Positions 7,723-17,320 are shown, counted from the stretch's first letter. The stretch is 24,714 bases of DNA from Propionibacteriaceae bacterium (GCA_030528545.1 JAUMYR010000014.1:10840-35553); one strand, 5' to 3'. The notes: generated by a model not told the origin, from the sequence alone. Numbers and translations are program-made.

Positions 7723-8079
7723 TTATTCGTCGGGCCGATCCTCGGCCAGATCATTGGGCGAGGTGCGGGGGTCGAGCGGAGCACCCGACGCATAGGCAGC
7801 GCGGGCGAGCACATTCGATGCGACCGAGGAGACCAGCACCAGCGCGCAGATCGTGGCGATGGATTTGAACAGCAACCAGCCGCTGAAACCGAACTGCCAG
7901 GCCCACTCAATCAGGGCCCCGGTCACGATGAGCGGCAACCCGAGGGCCGTGGCTGGGCCGAGCGCGTTGATCCGCGACACGGCGTCGCGTTCCTTGAAGA
8001 AGACCACGGCTACCGCCAGCACGAACAGCGAACCGACCACCACGCACAGTGTGATGAGAGCGCCGGTCACGAACTCCAT
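7723..8079 (-). CDS. mnhG: Mrp antiporter subunit G
   Basis: A 118-residue small membrane subunit of the Mrp/Mnh monovalent cation/proton antiporter. Three hydrophobic segments are visible, near residues 5-28 (LITLCVVVGSLFVLAVAVVF), 42-60 and 68-92. The RINALGPATALGLPLIV stretch is typical of MnhG/PhaG. The C-terminus is polar and acidic (DLAEDRPDE). Its ATG overlaps the mnhF stop by one base (TGATG). It is the last gene of the antiporter operon, 68 bp before metY. Confidence 0.88.
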   Translation of the reverse strand: MEFVTGALITLCVVVGSLFVLAVAVVFFKERDAVSRINALGPATALGLPLIVTGALIEWAWQFGFSGWLLFKSIATICALVLVSSVASNVLARAAYASGAPLDPRTSPNDLAEDRPDE

Positions 8080-8339
8080 CAGCGTCGTCCTCTCGTCAGG
8101 ATGCGGGACAGGGCTACGGTAGCCAGAATCCCGAGGATTGAGGCGATCAGCGCGGCGTCCACGGCGACGGCCGAATCATGCAGCATGCCCTGGATGATGA
8201 GGATACCGATGCAGCTGAAGAACACCAGGTCCCCGACCACCGCACGGCTGGCGGCGTCTTGCGCTGTGACAATACGGATCAGGCCCAGCAGAACGGCTAG
8301 GGCCAAGACACCGGTGGCGAACCAGAGCCCAGCGATCAT
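8079..8339 (-). CDS. mnhF: Mrp antiporter subunit F
   Basis: An 86-residue membrane protein with three predicted helices. The conserved MnhF core runs from LGLIRIVTAQDAASRAVVGD (19-38) through GILIIQG to a final ALIASILGILATVALSR helix. It is a structural subunit of the Mrp complex in the cytoplasmic membrane. The ATG overlaps the mnhE stop by four bases (8336-8339). Confidence 0.88.
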   Translation of the reverse strand: MIAGLWFATGVLALAVLLGLIRIVTAQDAASRAVVGDLVFFSCIGILIIQGMLHDSAVAVDAALIASILGILATVALSRILTRGRR

Positions 8340-8683
8340 GACACTCCCCCCTTCCGGGTCGCGTTGAGCACGACGCTTTCCAGGGCCCGCAGCCCAGAGA
8401 CCACCCGCTCTCGGTCGTTGTCATAAAGACTGTGCACGAACAGGGTGGGCGGCGCCTCCTGCTGAGCGGCGGCCACACCGAGCACCAGAGTCCCGGGGGT
8501 GATCGTGATCGACGAAGCCAGAAGCGAAATCTCCAGGTCCGTGATGCAACGCAGCGGCAACTCCACGATGCATGGTCTGCCCGCTCCGCCCCGGGTCAGC
8601 GCCGAACGCACGACCGCCAGGCTCCCGAGCACGATGTGGACGACCAGATAGCCAAGGTAATAGATGAACCGGAAGATCCTCAT
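8336..8683 (-). CDS. mnhE: Mrp antiporter subunit E, short form
   Basis: A 115-residue MnhE-like protein. The core GSLAVVRSAL and the conserved SLLASSITITPGTLVLGV (53-70) identify the family, followed by a soluble C-terminal domain with LFVHSLYDNDRE. Bacillus MrpE is about 158 residues, so this version lacks roughly the first 40-50 residues, including N-terminal helices. The start is fixed by an ATGA overlap with mnhD (8680-8683), so I read it as a genuine short form rather than a misplaced start. Confidence 0.85.
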   Translation of the reverse strand: MRIFRFIYYLGYLVVHIVLGSLAVVRSALTRGGAGRPCIVELPLRCITDLEISLLASSITITPGTLVLGVAAAQQEAPPTLFVHSLYDNDRERVVSGLRALESVVLNATRKGGVS

Positions 8684-10197
8684 CCGCCGAGCACCGCCTT
8701 CGCATAGTCGGACACATCGAGCAGCCCGGCCGCGGCGCTCTCGAAATACGGCCAGACAGCACCGGCGGCCAGGAACAGCGTGACCGATACCCCAATCAGC
8801 ACCAGCGATGGCCAGGAGCGGCGAAGCCGGATTCTGACGGCTTCGTCGATGACGGTGCGCTCACCCCGGGCGGTCACCGGGTCGTCGGGCAAGAAGTGCT
8901 TCATCGGCGGGCCCCAGAACACATCCACCCATACACGCTGCAACGCCATCAGCGATACCACCGACGCCAGGCCTACGGCGGCGAGCAGCCAGATGGACAA
9001 CGGCTGGTCTGCCTCGGCTGCCCCTCCCAGCAGCGCCACCTTGCCCCACAGCCCCGAGGTAGGGGGAAGACCGACCAGCGACGCGAAGCCGAGTGCCATG
9101 ACGGTCGCGATGAGCGGTTCTCGTTTCATCAGTCCCTGCAAGCGGTCGAACCGTCCGCTGCCATAGGTGGTCTCGATGGCGCCCGAGGCCATGACCAGGG
9201 AGCCCATCGTCACCATGTGATGCATCATGTAGAACAGCCCGGCGGCCAGGGACAGCTGGGTAAATGCGACGACCCCCACGAGGATCTGCCCGACCCCGGC
9301 GACCATCTGGTAGGCGAGGGCCCCGCGGATGCGGCGCTCCCCGAAGGTGGCCAGCGAACCGATGACGATCGTCGCGATCACCACCCCCGCCAGGACCGGA
9401 AGCCACGAGGCGGCGGGCCCATAGACCGTCGCATAGATGCGGTACACCGCATATAGACCGACCTTGGTATGGATCCCGGAGAACAAGGCCATGATCCCGG
9501 CGGAGGTGGCCGGATAGGAACGGGGAAGCCAGCCGTGCACCGGCACGACCCCGGCCTTGACCAGCAGCGCGAACAGCACGATCACCACGGCGAGAGCTGC
9601 CGATGGGTTGCTGGCGGCGACACCGGCCAGGGCGGCGAGGTTGACGGTACCAGTGGCGCCGTAGACGAAGCCGACGCCGATCACCAAGATGGTGCTGGTC
9701 ACCAGGTTCACGATGACGAACATGCGCCCCACCCCGAGCCTGCGCCACGACCCGGTGACCGCGACCAGCGCATAGGAGGGCAATAGCATGACCTCGACGA
9801 AGACGAACAGGTTGAACAGGTCCCCGGTGAGCACCGCCCCATTGACACCGGTGATGAGCATCAGGATCAGGGCGGGGACGAAACGGTACCGGTCCTCTCC
9901 GGTGCCCATCAGGTAGGCGCAGGAGATGAGCGTCACCAGGCCGGTCACGGTCAGCATCAGCGCGGTCAAGGTGTCGGAGGCGAACACGATCGCGACACCG
10001 CCGATATAGGCCCCGACGTTGTGCGCGATGACCGGGGTGGTGGTGTGATAGCCGAGCAGCAGACAACCGGCGACCATCGTGATGGCGGGCACCGCCAGCA
10101 TCAGCGTCCGCTCGACCCAGGCGAAGCGGGCGACGACGCTCAATCCGGCCGAAGCGAGTGGAAGGGCAACGAGAAGGGGCAACAGACTGGCGATCAT
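8680..10197 (-). CDS. mnhD: Mrp antiporter subunit D
   Basis: A 505-residue polytopic membrane protein related to NuoN/NuoM-type proton-translocating subunits of complex I. The key glutamate is E135 in FVFVEVMLLPSYALVAV. The proton-antiporter domain follows, with KAGVVPVHGWLPRSYPATSAGIMALFSG split by a lysine-rich half-channel pattern, and GLPPTSGLWGK near the end. The frame is open upstream to 10596, but ATG 10195-10197 overlaps the mnhC stop (10194-10197) and gives the family's normal hydrophobic N-terminus. It is a core ion-translocating subunit. Confidence 0.92.
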   Translation of the reverse strand: MIASLLPLLVALPLASAGLSVVARFAWVERTLMLAVPAITMVAGCLLLGYHTTTPVIAHNVGAYIGGVAIVFASDTLTALMLTVTGLVTLISCAYLMGTGEDRYRFVPALILMLITGVNGAVLTGDLFNLFVFVEVMLLPSYALVAVTGSWRRLGVGRMFVIVNLVTSTILVIGVGFVYGATGTVNLAALAGVAASNPSAALAVVIVLFALLVKAGVVPVHGWLPRSYPATSAGIMALFSGIHTKVGLYAVYRIYATVYGPAASWLPVLAGVVIATIVIGSLATFGERRIRGALAYQMVAGVGQILVGVVAFTQLSLAAGLFYMMHHMVTMGSLVMASGAIETTYGSGRFDRLQGLMKREPLIATVMALGFASLVGLPPTSGLWGKVALLGGAAEADQPLSIWLLAAVGLASVVSLMALQRVWVDVFWGPPMKHFLPDDPVTARGERTVIDEAVRIRLRRSWPSLVLIGVSVTLFLAAGAVWPYFESAAAGLLDVSDYAKAVLGG

Positions 10198-10526
10198 ACC
10201 TCGTGTGTCTCCCCCGTCTCGGGCATGCGCCTCATATCGTCGTTGTGTCCGAGCACAGCCAGCGCCAGCATCAGGATCGTCACCGCCAAGGTGATAACGA
10301 TGGCGGTCAGCACGAAGGCCTGCGGCAGCGGGTCGGCGGCCGAGGCCGCGTCGCTCAGGTTGGTCAGCGGTTCGCGGCGCCATGCCGAGACACCGGTGGA
10401 CAGCAGGATCAGGTTCGCGGCATGGCTGATAAGACCCATGCCGAACACCGCGCGCACCATGCTGCGCTGCAGCAGCAGATAGGTTCCTCCGGTGACCAGC
10501 ACGAAGATCGTGCACGTGAGGATCAT
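10194..10526 (-). CDS. mnhC: Mrp antiporter subunit C
   Basis: A 110-residue homologue of complex I NuoK, with three hydrophobic segments. Typical features are GTYLLLQRSMVRAVFGMGLI (15-34), SHAANLILLSTG and the ALVLTAIVITLAVTIL-like helix near 74-92. It assembles between the A and D subunits. The ATG overlaps the mnhA stop by four bases (10523-10526), and its own stop overlaps mnhD. Confidence 0.9.
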   Translation of the reverse strand: MILTCTIFVLVTGGTYLLLQRSMVRAVFGMGLISHAANLILLSTGVSAWRREPLTNLSDAASAADPLPQAFVLTAIVITLAVTILMLALAVLGHNDDMRRMPETGETHEV

Positions 10527-13462
10527 CGTCCCACCTCCCGGGGAGCTTGCCCGTCGGCGATGAACTTGCTTCGGATCGCGACCCTCTTCTCGCCACGCAC
10601 GGTGTCTAGCGGGCCTTCGACCTCTCCCTCAACGGCCTCGTCCACCCGCTCGCGGGTGCCCTCGATGGTGTCCTTGGAAGCGCCGAGAACGTTGAAGGCC
10701 ACCAGGATCAGACCGACCACAGCGCAGTAGACACCGACATCGAAGATCATCGACGTGGTGAGGTGTATCCCGGCGAGATAGCCGTGGATCGGCTCCAGGA
10801 AAGAACCCGCCAGAGCCAGCCCGGCCACACCAGTCGAGACCGCGGTAAGAACTCCGCCTCCGATCAGCCCCAGCGGAACCCGCGGGGGCCCGAGCTGCCG
10901 GTCCCGCGAGGTCGACAGATAGGTCAGCCCGACCGCGGCGGAGGCCACCAGCGCGGCGATGAATCCGCCACCGGGCTCGTTGTGCCCGCGGAAGAACAGC
11001 ACGGCCGAGATCACCAGCAGAATGGGGTTTACGAAACGCAGCATCAGCTGGAGCCCCACGACATTCGGCCACGGGACATGGATGGCACGGTAGGCGGTGC
11101 TGCTGGGATCGCTTCTCAGTGGCAGAAGGGGCTCTGGCACCTGCCTCTCCTCCACCCCTTCGGGGTCGAGGTGACGGTGGCGCACCGATGACAGCAAAGC
11201 GATGATGGCCACCCCGGCCATCCCCAGCACGGCGAGCTCGCCCATGGTGTCCAGGGCGCGGAACTCCACCAGGATCACGTTGACGACGTTGAACCCTCCA
11301 GCGATCGGCTCGGTGTTCTCCAGGTAATATTGAGCGATCTCCGACTTGCCGCGGCGTCCGCTGAGCGCCCATGTCAAGGAGGCGACCGACGCCCCCACTA
11401 GCAGCGAAACCAGGATACTCCCGCCGCGGTGACGCCGGGACGGGCGGGGGAACTCCAGCGGCAGGCGCTGCAGCACCAGCATGATGACGATGATGCCGAG
11501 TGATTCCACCAGCAATTGGGTCAGGGCGACGTCTGGGGCACCAAGGGAGAGGATCTGCACGGTGGCGAGGATGCCGACCGCCGACAACGACACCGTCGCC
11601 GCGATCCGCGCCCGGGAACGGACGACCGAGATCACCGCCACGGTGATGAGCAGCAAGATGACAGCGTCGATCGGCTGGCTCAAGCTGGCGGTCTGGCTGG
11701 GCAGCCCGACTCCGAGCAGGACGAGCACGCCGCTGAGCCCCACTACGCCGAGCGAGCCGAGGATCGCGAGCACATGCCGGAATGGTGAATAGTCGTTGAC
11801 CAGTTCGTTCAGATAGGTGCCGACCCGTCGCAGTCCCCGGTTGACCTGGTGGATCACATCGGCACCGGTATAGGGGAAGGGATTCTTCTCGATAGCCCGG
11901 AAGACCGCACGCCGCCGCCACGCCACGAGGCAACCGAACGTGATGACGAGCAGGCTGGCACCCAATTCGATGGTCAGGCCATGCCAGAGGGATAGATGCG
12001 GGTGTGCCTGCGAACCGGAACTGGCGGTGGCCGCGGCTCCGATGGGCTGGTCCAGGACCCCGATGACGAGTGCGAAGACCACGCTGACGGCGATCGGCAA
12101 TGCGGCGCTGCCCAGGAGTATCCAGCTGGGACGCTCCACGCTGCGGCCCTCCTCGGTGCCGTCGAAGAAGGCCCCCAGCACGATCTTGGCGCAGTAGCTG
12201 AAGGTGAGTACCGAACCGAGCGCGGCGACCAGGAGCGCCGCCCAGCCGGTCCAGGACGCGCCCGGAGCACCCAGGAGGGAGGCAAAGATCGCCTCCTTGG
12301 ACACAAAGCCCATCATCGGCGGGATACCGGCCATGGAAGCGCAACCCATGGCGGTGAACGCGAAGGTGACCGGCAGCGCCCGGTACAGCTTGGGTGGTAG
12401 GCGGCGCAGGTCTTTGGTATTGGTCGAATGGTCGATGACGCCGACCAGCATGAACAGGCCGGACTTGAACAGCGCGTGAGCGACGGTGTGGATGATGGCC
12501 GCGATGAGTGCCGCTTCGGTCCCGATGCCGATAGCCGCGACGATGAGCCCCAGCTGGCTGACCGTGGAATAGGCCATCAGCTTCTTCAGGTCGGTCTGCT
12601 GCAAGGCGAACCAGGCCCCAATACAGGTGGTGAACAACCCGGCGGTGAGCAACAGCGCGTTCCAGGCCGGGGTGGAAGCGAAGAGCGGGCTGAACCGTAG
12701 CAACAAGAAGATGCCGGCCTTCACCACTGCCGCGGCATGCAGATAGGCGCTGACCGGGGTGATCGCCGCCATGGCGTCCGGTAGCCAGACATGGAAGGGG
12801 AACTGTGCCGACTTGGTGAATGCGGCCAGCGCGACCAGTGTGGCGACGGTGGCGGTGAACGCCGGGTCGGACTGCCAGACCGGATGGGCGAAGATCTCGC
12901 TCAGGACGGTAGTTCCGGTCGTCTTCCAGGTCAGCGCGACCGCGACCAGCAGGAAGATGCCGCCGATGAAGGTGATGAGCAGCGTCCGCATGGACGCGGC
13001 CTCGCCGGATTGCCCAGCGCTCGCGATGAGCAGGAAGGAGGCCAGAGAGGTCAGCTCCCAGGCGATGAACAGCACTACCAGGTCACCGGCCAGCACCAGG
13101 CCCAGCATCGAGGTGGTGAACATGGTCATGACGAGGTAGAAACCGAGTTGTCTGCCCTGGCCCAGATACCTGGTGGAATAGCAGAAGACCACGGCACCGA
13201 TCAGCAGGGCGATATAGCCGAAGATGACCCCTAGCCCGTCGGCCCGCAACGAGAAATCGACTCCCAAGGCCGGCACCCAGGACACGGCCCATGAGGGCGG
13301 CTGGCCGGATATGGCCTGAGCGGCGGCAGGCCAGAACACGGCTGAGGCAGCCAGGTAGGCAGCCGCCAGTGGCCAGCCAGCGTTGCGTCCGAGCAATCTC
13401 GTCAGCACGGGGGTCGCCACGACTGAGGCAGCCAGGATCGTCAGGGTCAACATGAGATTCAT
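10523..13462 (-). CDS. mnhA: Mrp antiporter subunit A with fused MnhB domain
   Basis: A 979-residue membrane protein, the largest subunit of the Mrp cation/proton antiporter. The NuoL-like region (about 1-500) shows E136 in FIAWELTSLASFLL, K217 and H224 in TKSAQFPFHVWLPDA, H242 and K248 in YLHAAAVVKAG, and GFVSKEAIF (385-393). A middle DUF4040-type region lies near 600-690 (LGAPDVALTQLLVESLG). The C-terminal part has the MnhB signature FFRGHNEPGGGFIAALV and TGVAGLALAG. A and B are thus fused, and no separate mnhB is present. ATG 13460-13462 heads the operon; a second ATG lies three codons inside. The gap to the helicase is 80 bp, without a clear promoter. Confidence 0.94.
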   Translation of the reverse strand: MNLMLTLTILAASVVATPVLTRLLGRNAGWPLAAAYLAASAVFWPAAAQAISGQPPSWAVSWVPALGVDFSLRADGLGVIFGYIALLIGAVVFCYSTRYLGQGRQLGFYLVMTMFTTSMLGLVLAGDLVVLFIAWELTSLASFLLIASAGQSGEAASMRTLLITFIGGIFLLVAVALTWKTTGTTVLSEIFAHPVWQSDPAFTATVATLVALAAFTKSAQFPFHVWLPDAMAAITPVSAYLHAAAVVKAGIFLLLRFSPLFASTPAWNALLLTAGLFTTCIGAWFALQQTDLKKLMAYSTVSQLGLIVAAIGIGTEAALIAAIIHTVAHALFKSGLFMLVGVIDHSTNTKDLRRLPPKLYRALPVTFAFTAMGCASMAGIPPMMGFVSKEAIFASLLGAPGASWTGWAALLVAALGSVLTFSYCAKIVLGAFFDGTEEGRSVERPSWILLGSAALPIAVSVVFALVIGVLDQPIGAAATASSGSQAHPHLSLWHGLTIELGASLLVITFGCLVAWRRRAVFRAIEKNPFPYTGADVIHQVNRGLRRVGTYLNELVNDYSPFRHVLAILGSLGVVGLSGVLVLLGVGLPSQTASLSQPIDAVILLLITVAVISVVRSRARIAATVSLSAVGILATVQILSLGAPDVALTQLLVESLGIIVIMLVLQRLPLEFPRPSRRHRGGSILVSLLVGASVASLTWALSGRRGKSEIAQYYLENTEPIAGGFNVVNVILVEFRALDTMGELAVLGMAGVAIIALLSSVRHRHLDPEGVEERQVPEPLLPLRSDPSSTAYRAIHVPWPNVVGLQLMLRFVNPILLVISAVLFFRGHNEPGGGFIAALVASAAVGLTYLSTSRDRQLGPPRVPLGLIGGGVLTAVSTGVAGLALAGSFLEPIHGYLAGIHLTTSMIFDVGVYCAVVGLILVAFNVLGASKDTIEGTRERVDEAVEGEVEGPLDTVRGEKRVAIRSKFIADGQAPREVGR

Positions 13463-13542
13463 CGCGCCGACAGCCTACCAATCATGGACTTCGGTGTTTA
13501 GAGCTTTCGGCGGATCGAGACGCGAGAACTCCAGACGCGGGC

Positions 13543-16062
13543 TCAGCGGAACTCACCGAACTCCAGCGCCCGGACGATCGCCGCGCCCGAGGCGTCGCTG
13601 GCGGCCAGATCAACCTCGGCCACGATCCTCCAGTCGTGGTTGCCATCCGGATCGTCAATGACCTGCGTGACGAGCCACCGCCCGGGCTGCCGTTCGATGC
13701 GGAAGAGGCCGGGTCCGCGGGCCTGGGAGGAGGTGCCGATGTGGTCATAGGAGTCCCAGTATTCGCCGAGAGCGATATCCCAGGCCTCGGCGTCCATCGC
13801 GACCGGAAGCGGTGGGTCGGCTAGGGCGGCCGACTCGCTTTCGAAGGTTCCCAGCCCGGCCCAGTCATCGCGAGCCGCGAGCTCGACCCGGCGGAACATG
13901 GCCGTTCGGACCATCGCCGTGAATGCGCGCTCGTTCCCGGTGACGGGGCGAGGCGGGGGCGGAGGCGCGCTGGATGCCGCCTGGGGCCCGGAGCCTGGGT
14001 TGGTCAGCGCCTCCCATTCGTCCAGCAGCGAAGAGTCAACCTGGCGGACCGTCTCTCCCAGCCACTCGATGAGGTCCTGGAGAGGCTCGTCCTTGGCCTG
14101 GTCGGGGACCGTCTGGCGCAGCGTGCGGTAGGCGTCGGTGAGATAGCGCAACACCGTCCCCTCGCTGCGCTGCAGTTTGTAGAAGGAGATGAACTGGGTG
14201 AAGGTCATGGCCCGCTCCCACATGTCGCGCACGACCGACTTCGGCGACAGCGCGTTCGCATCGACCCAGGGGTGGGAGGAGGTGAACGCCGCCAGCGCGT
14301 GTTCCAGCAACTCGGCCAGCGGTTTGGGCCAGGTGACGGATTCCAGCTCGGCCATCCGCTCGTCATAGTCGAGGCCATCGGCTTTCATCTCGGCGAGCGC
14401 CTCTCCCCTGGCCACGAACTGCTGGGCGAGCAGCACCTGGAACGGGTCCTCTAGAACGGCCTCCACGACCGAGACCACGTCGAGGTGATAGGTGGGTGAG
14501 GAGCGGTCCAATAGGTCGAGCGCGGCGACCGCGAACGGCGCCAGCGGCTGGTTGAGCGCGAAATCCTGCTGCACCTCGGCGCTCAGTTCACACCGCCCCT
14601 CAGCTTTGACGAGGACCCCGGAGGCCAGCAACCCCCTCGCCAGTGCCACGGCCCGCCGTGACAGAGCGCGGGTGGCTCGCCACGGTTCGTGGTTGTCTTG
14701 CAGCAACCGCCGCAGCGCCGCCACCGGATCACCGGGACGCTGCACGATGTTGAGGATCATGGCGTGGGTGACGCGCATCCGGCTCACCAGTTGCTCGGGT
14801 TGGGCGACGATGATCCGCTGGAAGGTCTCCTCGGTCCAGCCCACGAACCCTTCGGGCGGTTTCCTGCGCTGTACCTTGCGGCGCTTTTTCGGGTCATCTC
14901 CAGCTTTGGCTAGGGCGATCTCGTTGTCGATCACGTGCTCGGGGGCCTGCACCACGACATAGCCGTGGGAATCGAATCCGGCGCGCCCGGCGCGTCCGGC
15001 GATCTGATGGAACTCCCGGGACTTCAGCCTGCGGACCTTGGACCCGTCGTACTTGGTCAGACCGGTGAATAGCACCGTGCGGATAGGGACATTGATGCCC
15101 ACCCCGAGGGTGTCGGTGCCGCAAATCACCTTGAGCAGGCCCGCTTGGGCGAGCTGTTCGACCAGGCGGCGGTACTTCGGCAGCATCCCCGCGTGGTGGA
15201 TGCCGATGCCTCGTTTCACGCTCTTGGCCAGTATCTGGCCGAAGCCTGGACCGAACCGGAATCCGCCGATCTCGTGTTTCAGCGCCGCCGCCTCGGCCGT
15301 GTCGATCAGTCTCACAGACAGCAAGGATTGCGCCCTCTCGGCGGCCTCGGCCTGGGTGAAATGGACGATATAGATCGGGGCGCGGTCGTGTTTCACCAGC
15401 TGCTCGACGCGCTCCTGCAGCGGTGTCATGGACCACTCGAAGTCCAGGGGAACGGGCCTTTCGGCGTCGGCGATGACGCTGGTCGGGCGCCCGGTGCGCC
15501 GGGACAGGTCGTCGGCGAGGAAGGTGACATCGCCGAGGGTCGCCGACATCAGCAGGAACTGAGCCTGCGGCAGCTCGAGCAGAGGCACCTGCCAGGCCCA
15601 GCCGCGATCGTATTCGGAGTAGAAATGGAACTCGTCGGCGATCACCATGCCGACATCGGCGAGGGCTCCTTCCCGCAGCGCTAGATTGGCCAGGATCTCG
15701 GCGGTGCAGCAGATGATCGGCGCATCGGCGTTGACCGATGCGTCTCCGGTAACCATACCGACGTTGTCGGGCCCGAAGACCTCGCACAGCGCGAAGAACT
15801 TCTCGCTGACTAGGGCCTTGATGGGAGCGGTATAGAAGCTGACCCGGTCATCGGCCAGAGCTGCGAAGTGTGCCGCCAAGGCGACCAGGGACTTGCCAGA
15901 ACCGGTGGGTGTGGCCAGGATCAGGTTGTTGCCGCTGAACAGCTCGATCGCGGATTCGTCCTGGTGTGGGTACAGCGACAGCCCACGTTGGGTGGCCCAG
16001 GCCGTGAAATGTTCGTATAGGGCGTCCGGTTCAGGACGGATGGGATCGGTGAGCGAGATCAT
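13543..16062 (-). CDS. DEAD/DEAH-box helicase with DUF3516-type C-terminus
   Basis: An 839-residue superfamily-2 helicase of the Ski2-like actinobacterial type. Motifs are the Q-like YPHQDESAIELF, Walker A TPTGSGKS (51-58), motif Ia YTAPIKALVSEKFF, DEFH (143-146), MSATLG (172-177), a GIHHAGMLPKYR segment, VICGTDTLGVGINVP and motif VI HQIAGRAGRAGFD. The C-terminal half lacks catalytic motifs and fits the DUF3516 region seen in these proteins. It probably acts on RNA or structured nucleic acid; its precise substrate is not established. The length is normal for the family. It is transcribed alone, or with the antiporter operon 80 bp downstream. Confidence 0.87.
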   Translation of the reverse strand: MISLTDPIRPEPDALYEHFTAWATQRGLSLYPHQDESAIELFSGNNLILATPTGSGKSLVALAAHFAALADDRVSFYTAPIKALVSEKFFALCEVFGPDNVGMVTGDASVNADAPIICCTAEILANLALREGALADVGMVIADEFHFYSEYDRGWAWQVPLLELPQAQFLLMSATLGDVTFLADDLSRRTGRPTSVIADAERPVPLDFEWSMTPLQERVEQLVKHDRAPIYIVHFTQAEAAERAQSLLSVRLIDTAEAAALKHEIGGFRFGPGFGQILAKSVKRGIGIHHAGMLPKYRRLVEQLAQAGLLKVICGTDTLGVGINVPIRTVLFTGLTKYDGSKVRRLKSREFHQIAGRAGRAGFDSHGYVVVQAPEHVIDNEIALAKAGDDPKKRRKVQRRKPPEGFVGWTEETFQRIIVAQPEQLVSRMRVTHAMILNIVQRPGDPVAALRRLLQDNHEPWRATRALSRRAVALARGLLASGVLVKAEGRCELSAEVQQDFALNQPLAPFAVAALDLLDRSSPTYHLDVVSVVEAVLEDPFQVLLAQQFVARGEALAEMKADGLDYDERMAELESVTWPKPLAELLEHALAAFTSSHPWVDANALSPKSVVRDMWERAMTFTQFISFYKLQRSEGTVLRYLTDAYRTLRQTVPDQAKDEPLQDLIEWLGETVRQVDSSLLDEWEALTNPGSGPQAASSAPPPPPRPVTGNERAFTAMVRTAMFRRVELAARDDWAGLGTFESESAALADPPLPVAMDAEAWDIALGEYWDSYDHIGTSSQARGPGLFRIERQPGRWLVTQVIDDPDGNHDWRIVAEVDLAASDASGAAIVRALEFGEFR

Positions 16063-16108
16063 GGCGGGTCAAGAGTACCCGTCCGGTGCCCCCGCGAACA
16101 CAACAAGG

Positions 16109-16146
16109 AGCCCGACCGCAACGAGCAGGTCACGTGCGGTCGGGCT
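16109..16146 (-). terminator. Terminator hairpin downstream of the lipoprotein gene
   Basis: AGCCCGACCGCA (16109-16120) and TGCGGTCGGGCT (16135-16146) form a perfect 12-bp stem with a 14-nt loop. On the minus strand the stem is followed by CCTTGTTGTG, an imperfect U-tract, so it most likely ends the lipoprotein transcript (gene stop at 16227). A weaker 8-bp inverted repeat lies between it and the gene (16150-16157 with 16209-16216). Confidence 0.7.
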
Positions 16147-16226
16147 GGGGGCTGGGACCCGGTAGCGGAGCGGAAAAGAGGTCCGCCGAGGGGGGAGGCG
16201 CCCCGGTATCCCAGCCAGCTCATGGG

Positions 16227-16817
16227 TTAGCGCTTGGAGACCTGCCCGGTCCCCAGATCGACGTCAAGGTCGATGGAATCGTTTGATCCCTGCGGATATA
16301 CCGACACCTCCCAGTGGTGACGGCTATTGTTCTCGTCGTCCAGGTCGGCGTCGTCGAAGCGGCCAGGGGTGTGGGCCATCGCTGCCTTCATAGCGTCCGC
16401 GATCCGGACCTTGGCGCCGGAGACGGCGGCCCACTCATCGGCCTCGTGGTCCTCATTCTCCTGCTTCAAGACGGTCGCGCCATCACCGGAGACCTTGACC
16501 TCGACCCGGCGGTTCTCGGTCTGGACATCGACCTCCCAGGACTTGTCGTCATCCTCGTCGTCGATGCTCACCGCGATGCCGCCGACCGCCTTCTCAGCGG
16601 TGGCGATGGCTGCCAGGGCCGCGGACAGGCTGTCGCTAGGGGCGGCAGCTGGTGCGACGCTGGTCGCTGCGGCCGCCGGGGCGGAGGTCGCGGGGGCCTG
16701 CTGGCTGGACGCGGCGGCCGATCCCGTGGCGGCGGGTACGGCGGTATTCGAGCCGCAAGCAGCCAGCGCGAGAACGCTCACTGCGCTGAAGGTCATAGCG
16801 ATCGTCTGTCGAAGCAT
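16227..16817 (-). CDS. PepSY-like lipoprotein
   Basis: A 196-residue exported lipoprotein. The signal peptide runs from residue 1 to 20, and the lipobox is LAAC (18-21), so C21 would be acylated and anchor the protein outside the membrane. Residues 22-62 form an Ala/Ser/Pro-rich linker. Two PepSY-like repeats follow (about 64-125 and 133-196), each with a helix then beta strands (WEVDV...VEVKVSGDGATV and WEVSVYP...IDLDVDLGTGQV). Both are strongly acidic (SIDDEDDDKS, DDADLDDENN), which suggests cation or peptide binding, but no function is established. It appears monocistronic, with its own terminator. Confidence 0.82.
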   Translation of the reverse strand: MLRQTIAMTFSAVSVLALAACGSNTAVPAATGSAAASSQQAPATSAPAAAATSVAPAAAPSDSLSAALAAIATAEKAVGGIAVSIDDEDDDKSWEVDVQTENRRVEVKVSGDGATVLKQENEDHEADEWAAVSGAKVRIADAMKAAMAHTPGRFDDADLDDENNSRHHWEVSVYPQGSNDSIDLDVDLGTGQVSKR

Positions 16818-17320
16818 GCTCTATTCGTAGCAGACCCCCGATTCCCGGCGAAAGGAGAACAAAGGCTCATGAGGGAACTCTCATGCTGCTCCAATCCGGT
16901 CATCGGGCGGGCCACGGAGCCAGGCTCCTGTTTCTCATGGCGTGGTTTCCGTTCATCAAGGAACCGAAGAGGAACGAACCGTGGCGCGCTTGGCCCGCCT
17001 GCCAGATCGACGGTACGGCGTGGGCCTCCCGGCTTGGTGCTGGTGGTTCCGGAAGCGGCGGTCTGGGTCAAGACCGGAGCGGTCTCTAGCGCTGGACACC
17101 CCGACGACCCTCCTGGGAGGATCGCACTGGTATCGGGAGGCTGGCGCTCCGGGATGCCGGGATTCTCCTCCGGGAGGTGATCCTGCCCAACCTGGCAGAC
17201 TGGCTGGCAGAGGGCCCAGTGCCGGGCCCCGGGTACCGGTTTCGGTCTGGGGTGAGGGTCTCACCGATTACCCTGCGGCGAACTAAAGGTCTTGGCCCAG
17301 ATTTCCGCCTGGACTACCGG

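Noticed and set aside
10629..12344. 571-codon minus-strand frame within mnhA
   Set aside because: It is an overlapping alternative frame rich in Arg and Pro with no membrane segments, whereas the mnhA frame gives a perfect antiporter subunit.
16937..17089. Small plus-strand protein beginning MAWFPFIKEPKRNEPW
   Set aside because: It is an attractive start but lacks a ribosome site, becomes Gly/Ser-rich and has no recognisable relative; this is not enough to call a gene.
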